DNA of 64,000 bases, taken from NCBI RefSeq assembly GCF_003201675.2, contig NZ_CP029287.2, positions 2,034,001 through 2,098,000 on the forward strand, in the 5' to 3' direction. Shown in pieces: positions 9,148-18,687 of this stretch. Position 1 is the stretch's first letter, and the number at the start of each line of letters is the position of its first letter. The notes beneath the pieces were generated by a model, which ran no database searches, was not told the DNA's origin, and saw only the letters and a list, made by a program, of their open reading frames with translations. The translations under genes and the position numbers were made by a program. The DNA comes from Metallosphaera hakonensis JCM 8857 = DSM 7519 (GTDB lineage: Archaea > Thermoproteota > Thermoprotei_A > Sulfolobales > Sulfolobaceae).

Positions 9148-10277
9148 GCTGTTTCGACAAGTTGAAGAAGGCTTTTTCCTCGTTTGCGGAGAAGCTCTCC
9201 AGTAAAGTTGAGGAATCCCCGAACAGATCTACCCAAGATAGAGCTACTACTTCTAATCAGGCTTTTCAGGACAAGTTAGGGCAGCCTAAAAGTGAACAGG
9301 TACAGGACAATGAGCAACCCCTTTCTCAGAAGGAAGGAGCTTCTTCATCAGGGCAACTCGGGCCTGGATCTGAGCAGAGAAGCGAGGAACCAAAGAAGGA
9401 GAAGTCTGGTCTCTTTGACTTCCTTCGATTCAAAGAAATAACGGAAGACGATGTTTCAGATCTAATAGAAGAGCTACGGATAGAGCTCCTGGAAGACGAT
9501 GTTTCCATGGAAGTGACTGATAAAATACTTGAGGATTTAAAGAATAGCCTTGTAGGGAAGAAGGTCTCGAGACGGGAGAACGTGGAACAACTTATTCAGG
9601 ATTCTCTAAAAAAGTCTCTAAGGGAGATATTAAGAAAAAACTACGGGGAAAGAGACGTAATTGATACCATTAAGAAGGCTAAGAAACCTTACGTTATTGT
9701 TTTCTTTGGGGTTAACGGTGTAGGAAAAACAACGACCATAGCAAAGTTTGCAACCCTTTTAAAGAAGAATGGGCTATCGGTGATCATTGCTGCCTCAGAT
9801 ACATTCAGGGCAGCAGCCCAGGAGCAATTGGCCTTTCATGCCACAAAACTTGAGGTTCCGTTGGTCAAGGGTAAATATGGTGGAGACCCCGCATCGGTGG
9901 CATTTGATGCCATTCAATCTGCTAAGAGTCGAGGTATAGACGTGGTTCTAATTGACACCGCCGGTAGGATGCATACTGACAAGGACTTGACGGAGGAATT
10001 AAGAAGGGTTGTGAGGATAGCTAAACCGGATCTAAAGATCTTAGTTTTAGACTCCCTTGCTGGGAACGACGCCCTACAACAAGCCGAGTACTTTGAAAAG
10101 AACATAGGTTATGATGCCGTAATACTCACTAAAGTCGACGCGGATGCCAAGGGAGGAGTAGCCCTCTCCCTGGCATATGAGCTGGGGAAACCAGTGATCT
10201 ACCTCGGAATGGGCCAGGACTATGATTCCCTTGTGAAGTTCAACCCTGATTGGTTTGCAGATCGGCTTCTAAGCTAA
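9144..10277 (+). CDS. ftsY: Signal recognition particle receptor FtsY
   Basis: SRP-receptor GTPase that docks ribosome-nascent-chain complexes at the membrane. The 377-residue protein has a low-complexity Ser/Gln/Glu-rich N-terminal region (about residues 20-90), an N domain (95-175) and a GTPase G domain: G1 GVNGVGKTTT (189-198), DTFRAAAQEQL insertion box, G3 DTAGRM, G4 TKVDADAKGG and closing GMGQ. GTG start overlapping pfdA. Last gene of the S19e cluster. Confidence 0.95.
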   Translation: MSCFDKLKKAFSSFAEKLSSKVEESPNRSTQDRATTSNQAFQDKLGQPKSEQVQDNEQPLSQKEGASSSGQLGPGSEQRSEEPKKEKSGLFDFLRFKEITEDDVSDLIEELRIELLEDDVSMEVTDKILEDLKNSLVGKKVSRRENVEQLIQDSLKKSLREILRKNYGERDVIDTIKKAKKPYVIVFFGVNGVGKTTTIAKFATLLKKNGLSVIIAASDTFRAAAQEQLAFHATKLEVPLVKGKYGGDPASVAFDAIQSAKSRGIDVVLIDTAGRMHTDKDLTEELRRVVRIAKPDLKILVLDSLAGNDALQQAEYFEKNIGYDAVILTKVDADAKGGVALSLAYELGKPVIYLGMGQDYDSLVKFNPDWFADRLLS

Positions 10278-10425
10278 GGTAGGGAAAACCCACAAGTCAT
10301 AATTTGCTATTCTGGGTTAGTATGGTTGGGCACATTCAGATAGGGTAATAGAAAAAATCATAGATGATGGAGAGAAACCCGGTACATTGAGTTAAATTAA
10401 TATTTACACGTACCACTATGAGAGT

Positions 10426-10605
10426 ATGGGTTTAACTGATAGAATAAAGAAGCTGAGAGAAGATTGGAAAAGAATAGTCAGCGTGGCCAAAAAGCCCGAT
10501 AAAAACATGTATTATCTTAACCTTAGGGTTACTTTGATTGTGTTATTATTTGTTGGACTTCTAGCATTCCTAGTTCAGTTGGCTTTCTCAATTCTCCTTG
10601 GTTAG
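10426..10605 (+). CDS. secE: Preprotein translocase subunit SecE (Sss1-like)
   Basis: A 59-residue protein with an amphipathic N-terminal helix (LTDRIKKLREDWKRIVSVAKKPDK) and a single C-terminal membrane helix (LRVTLIVLLFVGLLAFLVQLAF), the normal form of archaeal SecE/Sec61gamma. It is followed 11 bp later by spt5, the classic secE-nusG/spt5-L11-L1-L10-L12 order. The about 150-bp spacer after ftsY, with AATTAATATTTA upstream, is likely to hold a new promoter. Confidence 0.93.
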   Translation: MGLTDRIKKLREDWKRIVSVAKKPDKNMYYLNLRVTLIVLLFVGLLAFLVQLAFSILLG

Positions 10606-10616
10606 AGGGATGAACG

Positions 10617-11078
10617 TTGGAGGCTCCAAAGATTAGGAACTTCTACGCCGTCAAAGTTACCGGTGGACAGGAAATAAGTGTGGCCATAATGCTAGAGGAG
10701 AGGATCAAAACAAACGATATAAAGGACGTCTACTCTATCGTTGTCCCACCTGGACTAAAGGGCTATGTTATCATAGAGAGCTCAGGTCCGCATGTGGTCA
10801 AGTTCATTATAACCGGGATCAGGCATGTTAGGGGAGTAGCTCCTGGATTAGTCCCTAAGTCTGACATAGTGAGCATGGTATCTAAGAAACCTACAGGGCC
10901 AGCAATTAAGATGGGCGATATGGTAGAGGTTGTGGCTGGACCCTTTAGGGGTATGCAGGCTCAGGTCGTAAGCTACGACTCTAGTCGTGGAGAAGTAGTT
11001 TTAAATATACTAGAGTCAGCCTTTCCTTTACAGGTAACAATACCTGTAGACCAAGTTAGACCAGTAAAGAAGACGTAA
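10617..11078 (+). CDS. spt5: Transcription elongation factor Spt5 (NusG family)
   Basis: Processivity factor that binds the RNA polymerase clamp with Spt4. 153 residues: NGN domain (about 8-85, [22 protein letters not shown]…[12 protein letters not shown]…RGVAPGLVP) and KOW domain (95-150, [22 protein letters not shown]). The start is TTG at 10617, preceded by a GAGGGATGA Shine-Dalgarno-like run; the nearby ATG at 10610 runs into a stop after six codons. Confidence 0.93.
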   Translation: MEAPKIRNFYAVKVTGGQEISVAIMLEERIKTNDIKDVYSIVVPPGLKGYVIIESSGPHVVKFIITGIRHVRGVAPGLVPKSDIVSMVSKKPTGPAIKMGDMVEVVAGPFRGMQAQVVSYDSSRGEVVLNILESAFPLQVTIPVDQVRPVKKT

Positions 11079-11089
11079 AGGTGAATTTA

Positions 11090-11593
11090 ATGGCTAAAAA
11101 GTCCGTAAAAGTAGTGGTAGAGGGAGGGAACGTTAAACCCGGTCCACCCCTCGCTCCAACCCTATCCCAACTTGGGTTAAATGTTGGGGAAGTAGTTAAG
11201 AAAATAAACGAGGCCACGTCGCAGTTCAAGGGGATGACAGTCCCCGTAACCCTCGATGTGGACACAGACACTAAGAAATATGAGGTGTCCGTGGGAGTTC
11301 CGACCACTACTTCTCTCCTTCTTAAGAAGGCAGGAGCAAACGAACCATCTGGTGATCCAGAGCACAAGAAGGTCGGAAACATATCGCTTGACGACGTGAT
11401 TGAGGTCGCCATCTCAAAGAAACCGTCTCTTACAGCGAAGGAGCTTAAGGGAGCAGTAAAGAGCATATTGGGAACTGCCAAAAGTATAGGTCTCACAGTG
11501 GAGAATAGAGATCCGAAGGCTTTAGTGGGAGAGGTAAGCGAAGGGAAATACGACGACAAGTTAAAGCAGATGGAAGAAAAGTGGAGTTCTTGA
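11090..11593 (+). CDS. rpl11: Ribosomal protein L11
   Basis: Large-subunit stalk-base protein binding the GTPase-associated rRNA. 167 residues with [34 protein letters not shown] and the C-terminal rRNA-binding domain [15 protein letters not shown]…[28 protein letters not shown] 11090 is preceded by a good GGTGA site at 11080-11084; the in-frame GTG at 11081 is part of that site. Confidence 0.95.
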   Translation: MAKKSVKVVVEGGNVKPGPPLAPTLSQLGLNVGEVVKKINEATSQFKGMTVPVTLDVDTDTKKYEVSVGVPTTTSLLLKKAGANEPSGDPEHKKVGNISLDDVIEVAISKKPSLTAKELKGAVKSILGTAKSIGLTVENRDPKALVGEVSEGKYDDKLKQMEEKWSS

Positions 11594-11603
11594 GGTGTCA
11601 TGA

Positions 11604-12260
11604 ATGATAGTTCCTAAGGAAAAAATAGAAGAGGCAGTAAAGCAAGCCCTTGATAAGGGGAACAATCCCAAGAGAGAGTTTACGCAAAGCGTAGAGTTAG
11701 TCATTGCGTTTAAGGACGTAGATATGAAGAGAGGGGACATAAAGCTAAGGGAAGCCATTGTCCTTCCTAAACCACCGTCAAAACCTAGGAATGTACTCGT
11801 GGTTCCTTCCTTAGAACAAATGGAGTCTGCAAAGAGGGCTGAACCAAACGTAATCCTTTCCAAGGAGGAACTCCAGAAACTTCAAGGGGCTAAGAGAACA
11901 ATCAAGAAATTGGCAAGCAAGAACCAGTGGTTCCTAATAGCCCAGGATTCCATGTCTCTTGCAGGTAGGATACTGGGACCCTCCCTAGGTCCTAGGGGGA
12001 AGTTCCCGACCCCGTTACCCTCTTCTTCTGATATTTCAGAGTATGTGTTAAGATACAAGAGGTCAACTCTAGTAAAGACAAAGGACCAACCCCATACCCA
12101 AACTTTCGTGGGAACTGAGGATCAGGCAGCTGGAGATCTGACTGAGAATATCTTCGCAGTACTCAATGGAATAGAGGGCAAGATTAAGGGACCTGCTTAC
12201 GTCAAAGCTATATACGTGAAAACTTCAATGGGTAAACCAGTTCAGATCAGTTTGAAGTGA
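11604..12260 (+). CDS. rpl1: Ribosomal protein L1
   Basis: L1-stalk protein; in archaea it can also repress its own operon by binding an mRNA site resembling its rRNA target. 218 residues with [16 protein letters not shown]…[54 protein letters not shown] and [38 protein letters not shown] precedes the ATG. No obvious L1-binding mimic was identified by eye. Confidence 0.95.
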   Translation: MIVPKEKIEEAVKQALDKGNNPKREFTQSVELVIAFKDVDMKRGDIKLREAIVLPKPPSKPRNVLVVPSLEQMESAKRAEPNVILSKEELQKLQGAKRTIKKLASKNQWFLIAQDSMSLAGRILGPSLGPRGKFPTPLPSSSDISEYVLRYKRSTLVKTKDQPHTQTFVGTEDQAAGDLTENIFAVLNGIEGKIKGPAYVKAIYVKTSMGKPVQISLK

Positions 12261-12265
12261 TTGCC

Positions 12266-13255
12266 ATGAGTATAACGGAAGAAAGGAAAATCCCAAAGTG
12301 GAAGATCGATGAAGTGGCAGAACTAGAGGAGAAACTGAGGAATTCAACTACCATCATGATTGCTGATATCTCTGGTTTCCCGAGCGATAAGTTGCATGAG
12401 ATCAGGAAGAAGCTAAGGGGAAAAGCCGAAATCAAAGTAACCAAGAACACGCTCTTCCTAATAGCGGCGAAGAGAGCTGGTATTGATGCGAGTAAGATAG
12501 AGAACTATATTACAGGAACAAACGCGTTCATATTCTCAAATGAAAATCCGTTCGCAATTTCTATCTTCCTATCAAGGTTTAAACTAAAGAGGTATCCAAT
12601 GCCTGGAGATAAGGCCGACGAGGAGGTAGTTATTCCGGCTGGGGACACAGGGATGACTGCTGGTCCGATCCTGAGCACGTTTGGTAAGCTAAAAGTTCAG
12701 ACCAAAGTGCAGGACGGGAAGGTTCACGTAGTAAAAGATACCCTAATAGCTAAACCCGGAGATCTCATCCCAGCTGAGGCCGCTCCCATCCTGCAGAAGC
12801 TTGGAATAATGCCAGTTTATGTGAAATTAAGGCTTAAGTCAGCATATCATGAGGGACTAGTAATCCCTGTAAGCGATCTAGAGATCAACCTGGACCAGTA
12901 CTCCTCCATGATAGCAGAAGCATCTAGGAACTCTCTAGCCTTAGGAGTTGAAATCGCCTACCCTGTGCCAGAAGTATTGAAGTTAACACTAGGAAAAGCC
13001 CACATGAGAGCTCTAGCTTTGGCTGGAGAGTCAGGCTTCCTCACCCCAGATACAGCAAACGCTGTTGTAGGTAGGGCAGTGGCCAAAGCCTATGCTCTTT
13101 TGTCTGCGGTAAGCGGAAAGGTTGACCTGGGAGTCGAGGTGCCAAAACAACAATCTGTCCAGGAGAAAAAAGAGGAGGAGAAAAAGGAAGAAGAAGAGGA
13201 GAAAAAGCCCAGTGACGAAGAGGTTGGCGGAGGACTATCTTCCCTTTTCGGCTAA
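12266..13255 (+). CDS. rpl10: Ribosomal protein L10 (P0)
   Basis: Stalk base protein carrying L12 dimers. 329 residues: rRNA-binding L10 domain (1-110), the archaeal/eukaryotic insertion domain, helical L12-binding spine ([21 protein letters not shown]) and a Lys/Glu-rich hinge ending in GGGLSSLFG, the same tail as L12. ATG 12266 follows GTGATT, which serves as Shine-Dalgarno; a GTG at 12257 overlaps the L1 stop. Confidence 0.95.
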   Translation: MSITEERKIPKWKIDEVAELEEKLRNSTTIMIADISGFPSDKLHEIRKKLRGKAEIKVTKNTLFLIAAKRAGIDASKIENYITGTNAFIFSNENPFAISIFLSRFKLKRYPMPGDKADEEVVIPAGDTGMTAGPILSTFGKLKVQTKVQDGKVHVVKDTLIAKPGDLIPAEAAPILQKLGIMPVYVKLRLKSAYHEGLVIPVSDLEINLDQYSSMIAEASRNSLALGVEIAYPVPEVLKLTLGKAHMRALALAGESGFLTPDTANAVVGRAVAKAYALLSAVSGKVDLGVEVPKQQSVQEKKEEEKKEEEEEKKPSDEEVGGGLSSLFG

Positions 13256-13266
13256 ATTAGTTTTTT

Positions 13267-13284
13267 AAAGTGGCTCGCCACTTT
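13267..13284 (+). promoter_or_regulatory. Perfect hairpin and T-run in the L10-L12 spacer
   Basis: AAAGTGGC and GCCACTTT form a perfect inverted repeat of 8 bases each, preceded by TTTTTT (13261-13266) and followed at once by the L12 Shine-Dalgarno AGGTGATT. The run TTTTTTAAA could also be a TATA box for an internal L12 promoter. Either would help make L12 in excess over L10; which one operates cannot be told from sequence. Confidence 0.45.
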
Positions 13285-13297
13285 CTAGGTGATTGAA

Positions 13298-13606
13298 ATG
13301 GAATACATATATGCAAGTTTGCTTTTGCACTCCGCAAAGAAGGAAATAACGGAGGACGCAGTTAAAGGTGTGCTTAGTGCAGCTGGAATAGAGGTAGATG
13401 AAGTTAGGGTGAAGGCAGTTGTTGCTGCACTTAAGGAAGTCAATATAGACGAGGTACTGAAGAACGCTACTGCAATGCCAGTCGCAGCTGCTCCCGTGGC
13501 AGCTCCGGCCCAGGAGGCAAAGAAAGAGGAGAAGAAGGAAGAGGAAGAGAAGAAAGGACCAAGCGATGAAGAAATTGCTGGCGGTTTGTCCTCCTTATTC
13601 GGTTAA
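13298..13606 (+). CDS. rpl12: Ribosomal protein L12 (P1)
   Basis: Acidic stalk protein that recruits translational GTPases. 102 residues: helical N-terminal dimerisation/L10-binding domain ([35 protein letters not shown]), Ala/Pro hinge, Lys/Glu run and the C-terminal [11 protein letters not shown] 13298 is preceded by AGGTGATT; the in-frame GTG at 13289 is part of that ribosome-binding site. Confidence 0.95.
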   Translation: MEYIYASLLLHSAKKEITEDAVKGVLSAAGIEVDEVRVKAVVAALKEVNIDEVLKNATAMPVAAAPVAAPAQEAKKEEKKEEEEKKGPSDEEIAGGLSSLFG

Positions 13607-13653
13607 AGTTTTTTAGAAGACGTTTTAATCCTCTCTACGATTTTTATAGGACG

Positions 13654-16365
13654 ATGAAAGGTAATCAGGAAGAGTACAGGCTGAAGTTCTTTCTAGATCA
13701 TGAATACGTGAGAAGAGAGTGTAAGGTCTGTAGGACTCCATTCTGGAGTGAGGATAAAACCAGGGATAACTGTGCTGATATCCCTTGTTCGGATTACTAT
13801 TTTCTTGACATGAAAGAAGGCTCGTTAAATTGGTCGGTGGACGAGGCCAGGAGCAAGTTTCTGGATTTCTTTAAGAGGAACGGACACGAGATAATTCAAC
13901 CTAAACCTGTGCTTGCAAGGTGGCGGGAAGACCTTTACCTAACTATCGCCAGTATAGTCGACTTTCAACCTTACATAACTAGTGGGATCTCTCCTCCACC
14001 TGCTAACCCGCTGGTCATATCCCAACCGTGCATTAGAATGGACGACGTAGATAATGTTGGAATAACCTTTGGGAGGCACCTCACTACCTTTGAAATGGGC
14101 GGACATCACGCGTTTAACTATCCAGACAAGTTCCTGTATTGGAAGGATCAAACAGTAGACTATGCGAAGGAGTTCTTTACGAAGGAAATGAAAATACCCG
14201 AGGAACTCCTCAACTTTAAGGAATCTTGGTGGGAGGGAGGAGGTAATGCTGGGCCGTCCTTTGAAGTGACAGTAGGCGGACTAGAGTTAGCGACCCTGGT
14301 ATTCATGCAATACGAGATAAGAGGAGAGGAGTATGTTCCCCTGAAGTTGAAGATTGTGGACACCGGATATGGAATTGAGAGGTTAGCCTGGTTCACTCAG
14401 AAGACTCCTACTGCGTTCCACGCGATCTACAGCTACCTCTTGGACACGTTCTTCGATAAACTGGGCTTACCAAAAGTCGACCCTGAACTACTGAAGGTGG
14501 CGTCTAGGTTGGCCGGAAGGATAGACCCAGATGTCCCGACTACAATCCAAGAGCATAGGGAACAAGTTGCCAAGACAATGGGGTTTGACGTAAAGACAGT
14601 GAACGAGGAACTCACCAGAGCAGCTAGGGTATTCCAGGTCCTTGATCACACTAAAACCATAGCTCTAATGTTAGGAGATGGTCTAGTACCATCGAGCGCT
14701 GGAGAGGGATACCTGGGAAGGCTACTCATAAGGAGGACACTTAGAACTCTTAAGCTATTGAACGTTGACGTGAGGCTTTCGGAATTAGTGAATATGCAAG
14801 TTGAATTCTGGGGGAAGCATTTCACCCAGTTGCTCAGAAATAGGGACTATATTCTGGACGCTGTGAATTTAGAGCAGGAGAAGTTCAGGGAGGTTCTAGG
14901 TAAAATGGAGAGCGCTATCTCCTCCTTGTCCAAGAGGAAAGTAGGGATGGAGGACCTTATCCAGCTCTATGACTCACAAGGAATCCCGCCCGATCTCCTC
15001 GGAGAGGAGATGAAAGCTAGAGGGATAAGTATAGAGATTCCCCACAACTTCTATTCAATAGTAGCCAAGAGACATCAGAGTGCTCCAGTGAAGAAGGAAT
15101 GGGACGCGACCAAGTTGCCTCCAGAGATAGTCGACCAAGTAAAGGACCTCCAGCCCACGGAGAAGCTATACTATGCAGATCAGTACGCCAGAGTTTTTGA
15201 GGGAGAGGTAGTAAAGTCTCTAGGGAAATATCTTGTCCTAAATAAGACTGTGTTCTATCCTGAAGGAGGAGGTCAACTTGGAGATCAAGGATGGATATTT
15301 GTTAAGGGGGAGAGAGTGAAGGTTGTGGACACGCAAAAGGTTAACGATGTTATAGTTCATTTATTGGAGAAGGAGATTCAACTTTCCCAGGGAGAGAGGG
15401 TTAAGGGAGAGATAGACTGGATAAGGAGGTTTAGAATGATGAGGCATCACACCGGAACTCATGTGATCCTGGCTGCGGCAAAGAAGCTTCTGGGAGATCA
15501 TGTATGGCAGGCAGGAGCAGAGAAGACCCCAGAAAAGGCTAGACTGGATATAACACATCATAGGAACTTAAGCAGAGAGGAGATCAAGAGGTTAGAACAG
15601 ATGGCTAACATGGTCATTGATGACAGGAGACCAGTTACTCCCTTTGAGATCAATAGGACTGAGGCTGAGAGTAAATACGGGGTCTCAATATACGAAGGTG
15701 GGGTTCCGAACAAGGCAACCATTAGGCTCTTAGAGATAAAGGATTGGGATATTGAGAGTTGCGGAGGAACCCATGTGAGCAACACTGCTGATATTGGAGG
15801 TATAAAGATTGTAAATGTCGATAGGATTCAGGATGGGATAATCAGACTTGAATATGTTGCTGGTGACGTGATCTCTTCCTATGCTGGAAGCCTAGAGGAA
15901 AAGATAGAGGGATTAGCTAGGAGGTTGGAGACATCCTCTTCCCAGATAGAGAGCAGAGTGGAGAAATTGGTGGAGGAGAACGAGAAGATGAGGGAGCTTA
16001 TGTCCTTCTATAGAAGGCAGTTCCTAGAGGGGTTAGAGAAAAACGTTGAAGTGAAGAGTGTCGGGAATGTGAAATTAGTAATTCTCCCGACCCTGAGGGA
16101 CAGCGAACTGGAGAGGGAGGCAATGAAGAGGTTAACATCTGGAAACGGGACAATCGTGGTTCACATTGGCCATGTAAACGGGAGACTGCAGGTAGACATA
16201 GGTACAAGTAAGGACATAAACGTTACGCATATAGTGGGCGAACTAATGAAATCAGGTGGAAAGGGAGGAGGGAAAGGAACCTTTGGGTCAGTGATGATGG
16301 AGAAGGGAAGTAGGGAGGAGGTAATTGATATCGTGGAGAGAGCAATTAAGAGAGGCAATACTTGA
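13654..16365 (+). CDS. alaS: Alanyl-tRNA synthetase
   Basis: Charges tRNA-Ala and clears mischarged tRNA. The 903-residue enzyme is of the archaeal type, with an N-terminal Cys-containing extension ([31 protein letters not shown]), a class II catalytic core ([37 protein letters not shown]), a tRNA-recognition domain, an editing domain with HHTGTH (about 597-602) and CGGTH (about 703-707) zinc ligands, and a C-terminal domain with the Gly-rich [13 protein letters not shown]. It follows L12 by 47 bp and overlaps the next gene. Confidence 0.95.
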   Translation: MKGNQEEYRLKFFLDHEYVRRECKVCRTPFWSEDKTRDNCADIPCSDYYFLDMKEGSLNWSVDEARSKFLDFFKRNGHEIIQPKPVLARWREDLYLTIASIVDFQPYITSGISPPPANPLVISQPCIRMDDVDNVGITFGRHLTTFEMGGHHAFNYPDKFLYWKDQTVDYAKEFFTKEMKIPEELLNFKESWWEGGGNAGPSFEVTVGGLELATLVFMQYEIRGEEYVPLKLKIVDTGYGIERLAWFTQKTPTAFHAIYSYLLDTFFDKLGLPKVDPELLKVASRLAGRIDPDVPTTIQEHREQVAKTMGFDVKTVNEELTRAARVFQVLDHTKTIALMLGDGLVPSSAGEGYLGRLLIRRTLRTLKLLNVDVRLSELVNMQVEFWGKHFTQLLRNRDYILDAVNLEQEKFREVLGKMESAISSLSKRKVGMEDLIQLYDSQGIPPDLLGEEMKARGISIEIPHNFYSIVAKRHQSAPVKKEWDATKLPPEIVDQVKDLQPTEKLYYADQYARVFEGEVVKSLGKYLVLNKTVFYPEGGGQLGDQGWIFVKGERVKVVDTQKVNDVIVHLLEKEIQLSQGERVKGEIDWIRRFRMMRHHTGTHVILAAAKKLLGDHVWQAGAEKTPEKARLDITHHRNLSREEIKRLEQMANMVIDDRRPVTPFEINRTEAESKYGVSIYEGGVPNKATIRLLEIKDWDIESCGGTHVSNTADIGGIKIVNVDRIQDGIIRLEYVAGDVISSYAGSLEEKIEGLARRLETSSSQIESRVEKLVEENEKMRELMSFYRRQFLEGLEKNVEVKSVGNVKLVILPTLRDSELEREAMKRLTSGNGTIVVHIGHVNGRLQVDIGTSKDINVTHIVGELMKSGGKGGGKGTFGSVMMEKGSREEVIDIVERAIKRGNT

Positions 16366-16954
16366 TTATAGATACCTTCTAGACAGAGGGTATGGAAGTA
16401 AAGCGTCTCTTGACCTAGTAACCGGGAGATACGGCCTGACTAGAGAAGAGAGATTATTGCTTTTCAGATGTATCCATCCTTGGAGTAGAGCAGAGGAGAT
16501 CAGGAATAAGATGGGGATTAAGGAGCCCATAATTTTGGACGGTTTTAACATAGGAATCACTTTAATTAATGCGTGGGATGGAGAACAATTATTCCTTTGT
16601 GACGACGGTTTTGTAAGGGACTTGAGTGTGGGAAGGAAGAAGGGCGATTCTAGATTAGTATCTGCCCTGTTAGTTGCCGGAGAATTACTAATATCTTTGG
16701 GGCTTGACTTCTCAATAATCTTGGACTCTCAAATAAGTAGAAGCGGCGAGGTTGCTAAGGGATTAAGAGAAGCGGGACTAAGTGCAGACGTTGTAGGTAG
16801 GGCAGACAAGGAGGTCATCGTCCGTGGTGGAACATCAGTAACCAGTGATTTCGTCATTCTTCTTAAGTCGGAGAATGTCTTCAATATCATATCTTTCCTA
16901 ATTGACCGAAGTCAGATTATAAGGATAAATGAGTTTGCTAATTTAGATCCATAG
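16325..16954 (+). CDS. DUF434-domain protein
   Basis: The N-terminal segment [42 protein letters not shown] matches the DUF434 family; the C-terminal half ([33 protein letters not shown]…) is the partner domain usually found with it, a possible nuclease-like fold by its Asp-rich DGFN and CDDGF motifs (inference). The only usable start is TTG 16325, which overlaps the end of alaS by 41 bp. Its function is unknown. Confidence 0.7.
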   Translation: MISWREQLREAILDYRYLLDRGYGSKASLDLVTGRYGLTREERLLLFRCIHPWSRAEEIRNKMGIKEPIILDGFNIGITLINAWDGEQLFLCDDGFVRDLSVGRKKGDSRLVSALLVAGELLISLGLDFSIILDSQISRSGEVAKGLREAGLSADVVGRADKEVIVRGGTSVTSDFVILLKSENVFNIISFLIDRSQIIRINEFANLDP

Positions 16955-16996
16955 AAGTACTATTATGTTAACTAAGTAGGGGTACATACTTAACAG

Positions 16997-17158
16997 GGGC
17001 AATTCACGCCTCCTTTGCGAATTCAGTTTATTTATAGAAATAGAATGAATTTAACTGAATGCTCTCGTATGGACTGGGTAAGGATTTTCGCCTAACAACT
17101 TCCTTTATTTGATCTTTTTTGCCATAATTACAATTCGCAATGGAAACCTGAATCGCCC
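16997..17158 (-). repeat. MITE-like element, family 2, copy 2 (162 bp)
   Basis: Read on the minus strand it begins GGGCGATTCAGG and ends GAATTGCCCC. The two ends form clear inverted repeats: GGGCGATTCAGG…CCATTGCGAATT at one end against GGGCAATTCACG…CCTTTGCGAATT read inward from the other. It aligns over its whole length with 238-396. No flanking duplication is visible here (CTTAACAG left, GGATCCTT right), so it may be older or rearranged. Confidence 0.72.
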
Positions 17159-17232
17159 GGATCCTTGAGGAGAGTACTTCAAAGACCGTCATTGTTTAGC
17201 ACAAATTAGCCCATATTGGATAAGCATTATTA

Positions 17233-17323
<91 letters not shown>

Positions 17324-17458
17324 CTACACTTAAAGATGGTGGGTACCAAAAAAGATTTACGCTCTGAATCCTTTTTCTTCACATTTTAGAAGAATATTCA
17401 ATCATTAAATGAGTTAACCCAGAACTACGGGGAATAGGATATCATGGGAAGTTTTTGA

Positions 17459-17529
17459 GGGGCTACCGGGTACAGTTGTGTATTTTACCTGAAAATGACG
17501 TTTCTTACACATCTATACATGGTAGCCTC
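17459..17529 (+). repeat. 71-bp miniature hairpin element, copy 1
   Basis: The element starts GGGGCTACC and ends GGTAGCCTC (inverted ends), with an inner pairable stem TGTGTA/TACACA around CCTGAAAATGACG. It is flanked by a perfect 8-bp duplication, GTTTTTGA, at 17451-17458 and 17530-17537. Homologous copies lie at 38763-38831, 53801-53873 and 63437-63507. It lies between two tRNA genes and encodes nothing. Confidence 0.8.
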
Positions 17530-17722
17530 GTTTTTGATCTCGGAGCTCATAAACGAAAGATGAGAACTCCATCCCAAAGTCCAGAACGGGTAAGGTTAAG
17601 TGAGAGTTTATGAACGACTAAGTTGACGGGGATAAAGACGTCTAAACCATTGTAATTTTCTAAAAGATATCTCAAGCAGTTAATCGGAAATGAGACAAAA
17701 CAAACAAGAATGCAAAATGTGG

Positions 17723-17811
17723 CGGGCTCGCCGGGATTCGGACCCGGGACCTACGGGTACCTCCCATAGTGGTTAAGAGCCCGTCGCTCTACCTGGCTAA
17801 GCTACGAGCCC
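17723..17811 (-). tRNA. tRNA-Lys (CTT), intron-containing
   Basis: Cloverleaf on the minus strand: acceptor GGGCTCG/CGAGCCC, D arm GCTT…GAGC, anticodon stem ACGGG/CCCGT, T arm CCGGG-TCCGAAT-CCCGG. The anticodon loop reads C-T-CTT-A-A once an intron of about 15 nt (ACCACTATGGGAGGT) at position 37/38 is removed. CCA is not encoded. Confidence 0.88.
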
Positions 17812-18020
17812 ACGGTAAAGCTAAGGTAGAATGTTCACGTAAATATTTAAAGTAAACGAAAGAGAAGGCGAAGATATTTTACGGTCCAGAGAAGAGAATT
17901 TTAGTAATAAATAAAAAAGTATATCCTCTCTTACATTAATATAGAATCTGAAAACAGCTAATAGTAGAGAGAAAGAAAGTGCAAGCTACTGCCTTTACTC
18001 TAAGTCTTTTAATCCCTAGC

Positions 18021-18149
18021 TGCTTTATGGATCACTTGGATTTTTTTAGGTATTAAGCCCATTGCATCTCCTAAATTCAAAATTTAACGTTAATTTAAAA
18101 GCAAGATTAGATCTTACTTTGTAAATCTTGAAATAATCCGCAGATCGCA
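18021..18149 (+). repeat. MITE-like element, family 1, copy 1 (129 bp, degenerate)
   Basis: Begins TGCTTTATGGATCACTT and ends ATAATCCGCAGATCGCA, decayed inverted ends. It matches the 129-bp element at 18505-18633 along its length, including the identical block CGTTAATTTAAAAGCA. The flanks share only CCCTA, so any target duplication has decayed. It is non-coding. Confidence 0.65.
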
Positions 18150-18495
18150 CCCCTAATTTGTTTCTTAGAACTAGATTAGCATTACTTATTCCCTAAACTC
18201 GTAGGGCAAATACTAGCTGATGACAAGTGGGAGATAATATTGCAGAACCTTAACGAAGTAACGGCAAACCGTTCTAGCCTTCAGGATACTTTGAACCAAA
18301 CTAGGACTACTGCGGTCCTTAGCTGAGCTTTAGAGAAGGCATCTTGATGTCTTTCTGAAGCTTGCGGAGCGAAGTTCTTTAGACAAGATCTCTGTTGCAA
18401 CTATATTAAGTATAGTTGCCTACTTCACCCAAAAGAGAATTCGTCTACCTAATCCATATCGGAAAAGCGTCATATACGTAAAAGGTTTTAAATCG
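18150..18495. other. Gene-free spacer between two MITE copies
   Basis: No open frame of credible length and no tRNA here. It contains one notable structure, a perfect inverted repeat GCAACTATA-ttaag-TATAGTTGC at 18397-18419, of unknown role. The whole 16955-18687 gap is otherwise occupied by repeats and two tRNA genes. Confidence 0.4.
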
Positions 18496-18504
18496 TCCTT
18501 CTAC

Positions 18505-18633
18505 TGCTTTGTGGATCACTTCAATTTTCTCAGGTGTTAAGCTTATAGATTTTTCTTAAATTCTAAATCATTCGTTAATTTAAAAGCAGGTTTCACGTCG
18601 ACCTTGATAAAAATTGAAGTAATCCACAAAGCA
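18505..18633 (+). repeat. MITE-like element, family 1, copy 2 (129 bp)
   Basis: Perfect-looking miniature transposable element: ends TGCTTTGTGGATCACTTCAA and TTGAAGTAATCCACAAAGCA are inverted repeats over about 24 bp with one mismatch. A perfect 9-bp duplication, TCCTTCTAC, flanks it at 18496-18504 and 18634-18642. It is the same length as the copy at 18021-18149. It lies about 50 bp upstream of the AMP-ligase gene, so it may carry or displace promoter elements. Confidence 0.82.
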
Positions 18634-18687
18634 TCCTTCTACACAATATTAATATACTAAAAAGAGATTTAGAGGAGAGATATTGTC

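Noticed and set aside
18505-18633. Family 1 MITE as a deletion derivative of the IS4-type element (both give 9-bp duplications)
   Set aside because: The terminal sequences differ completely (TGCTTTGTGG against CAGTGGTGTT), and no internal similarity was seen.
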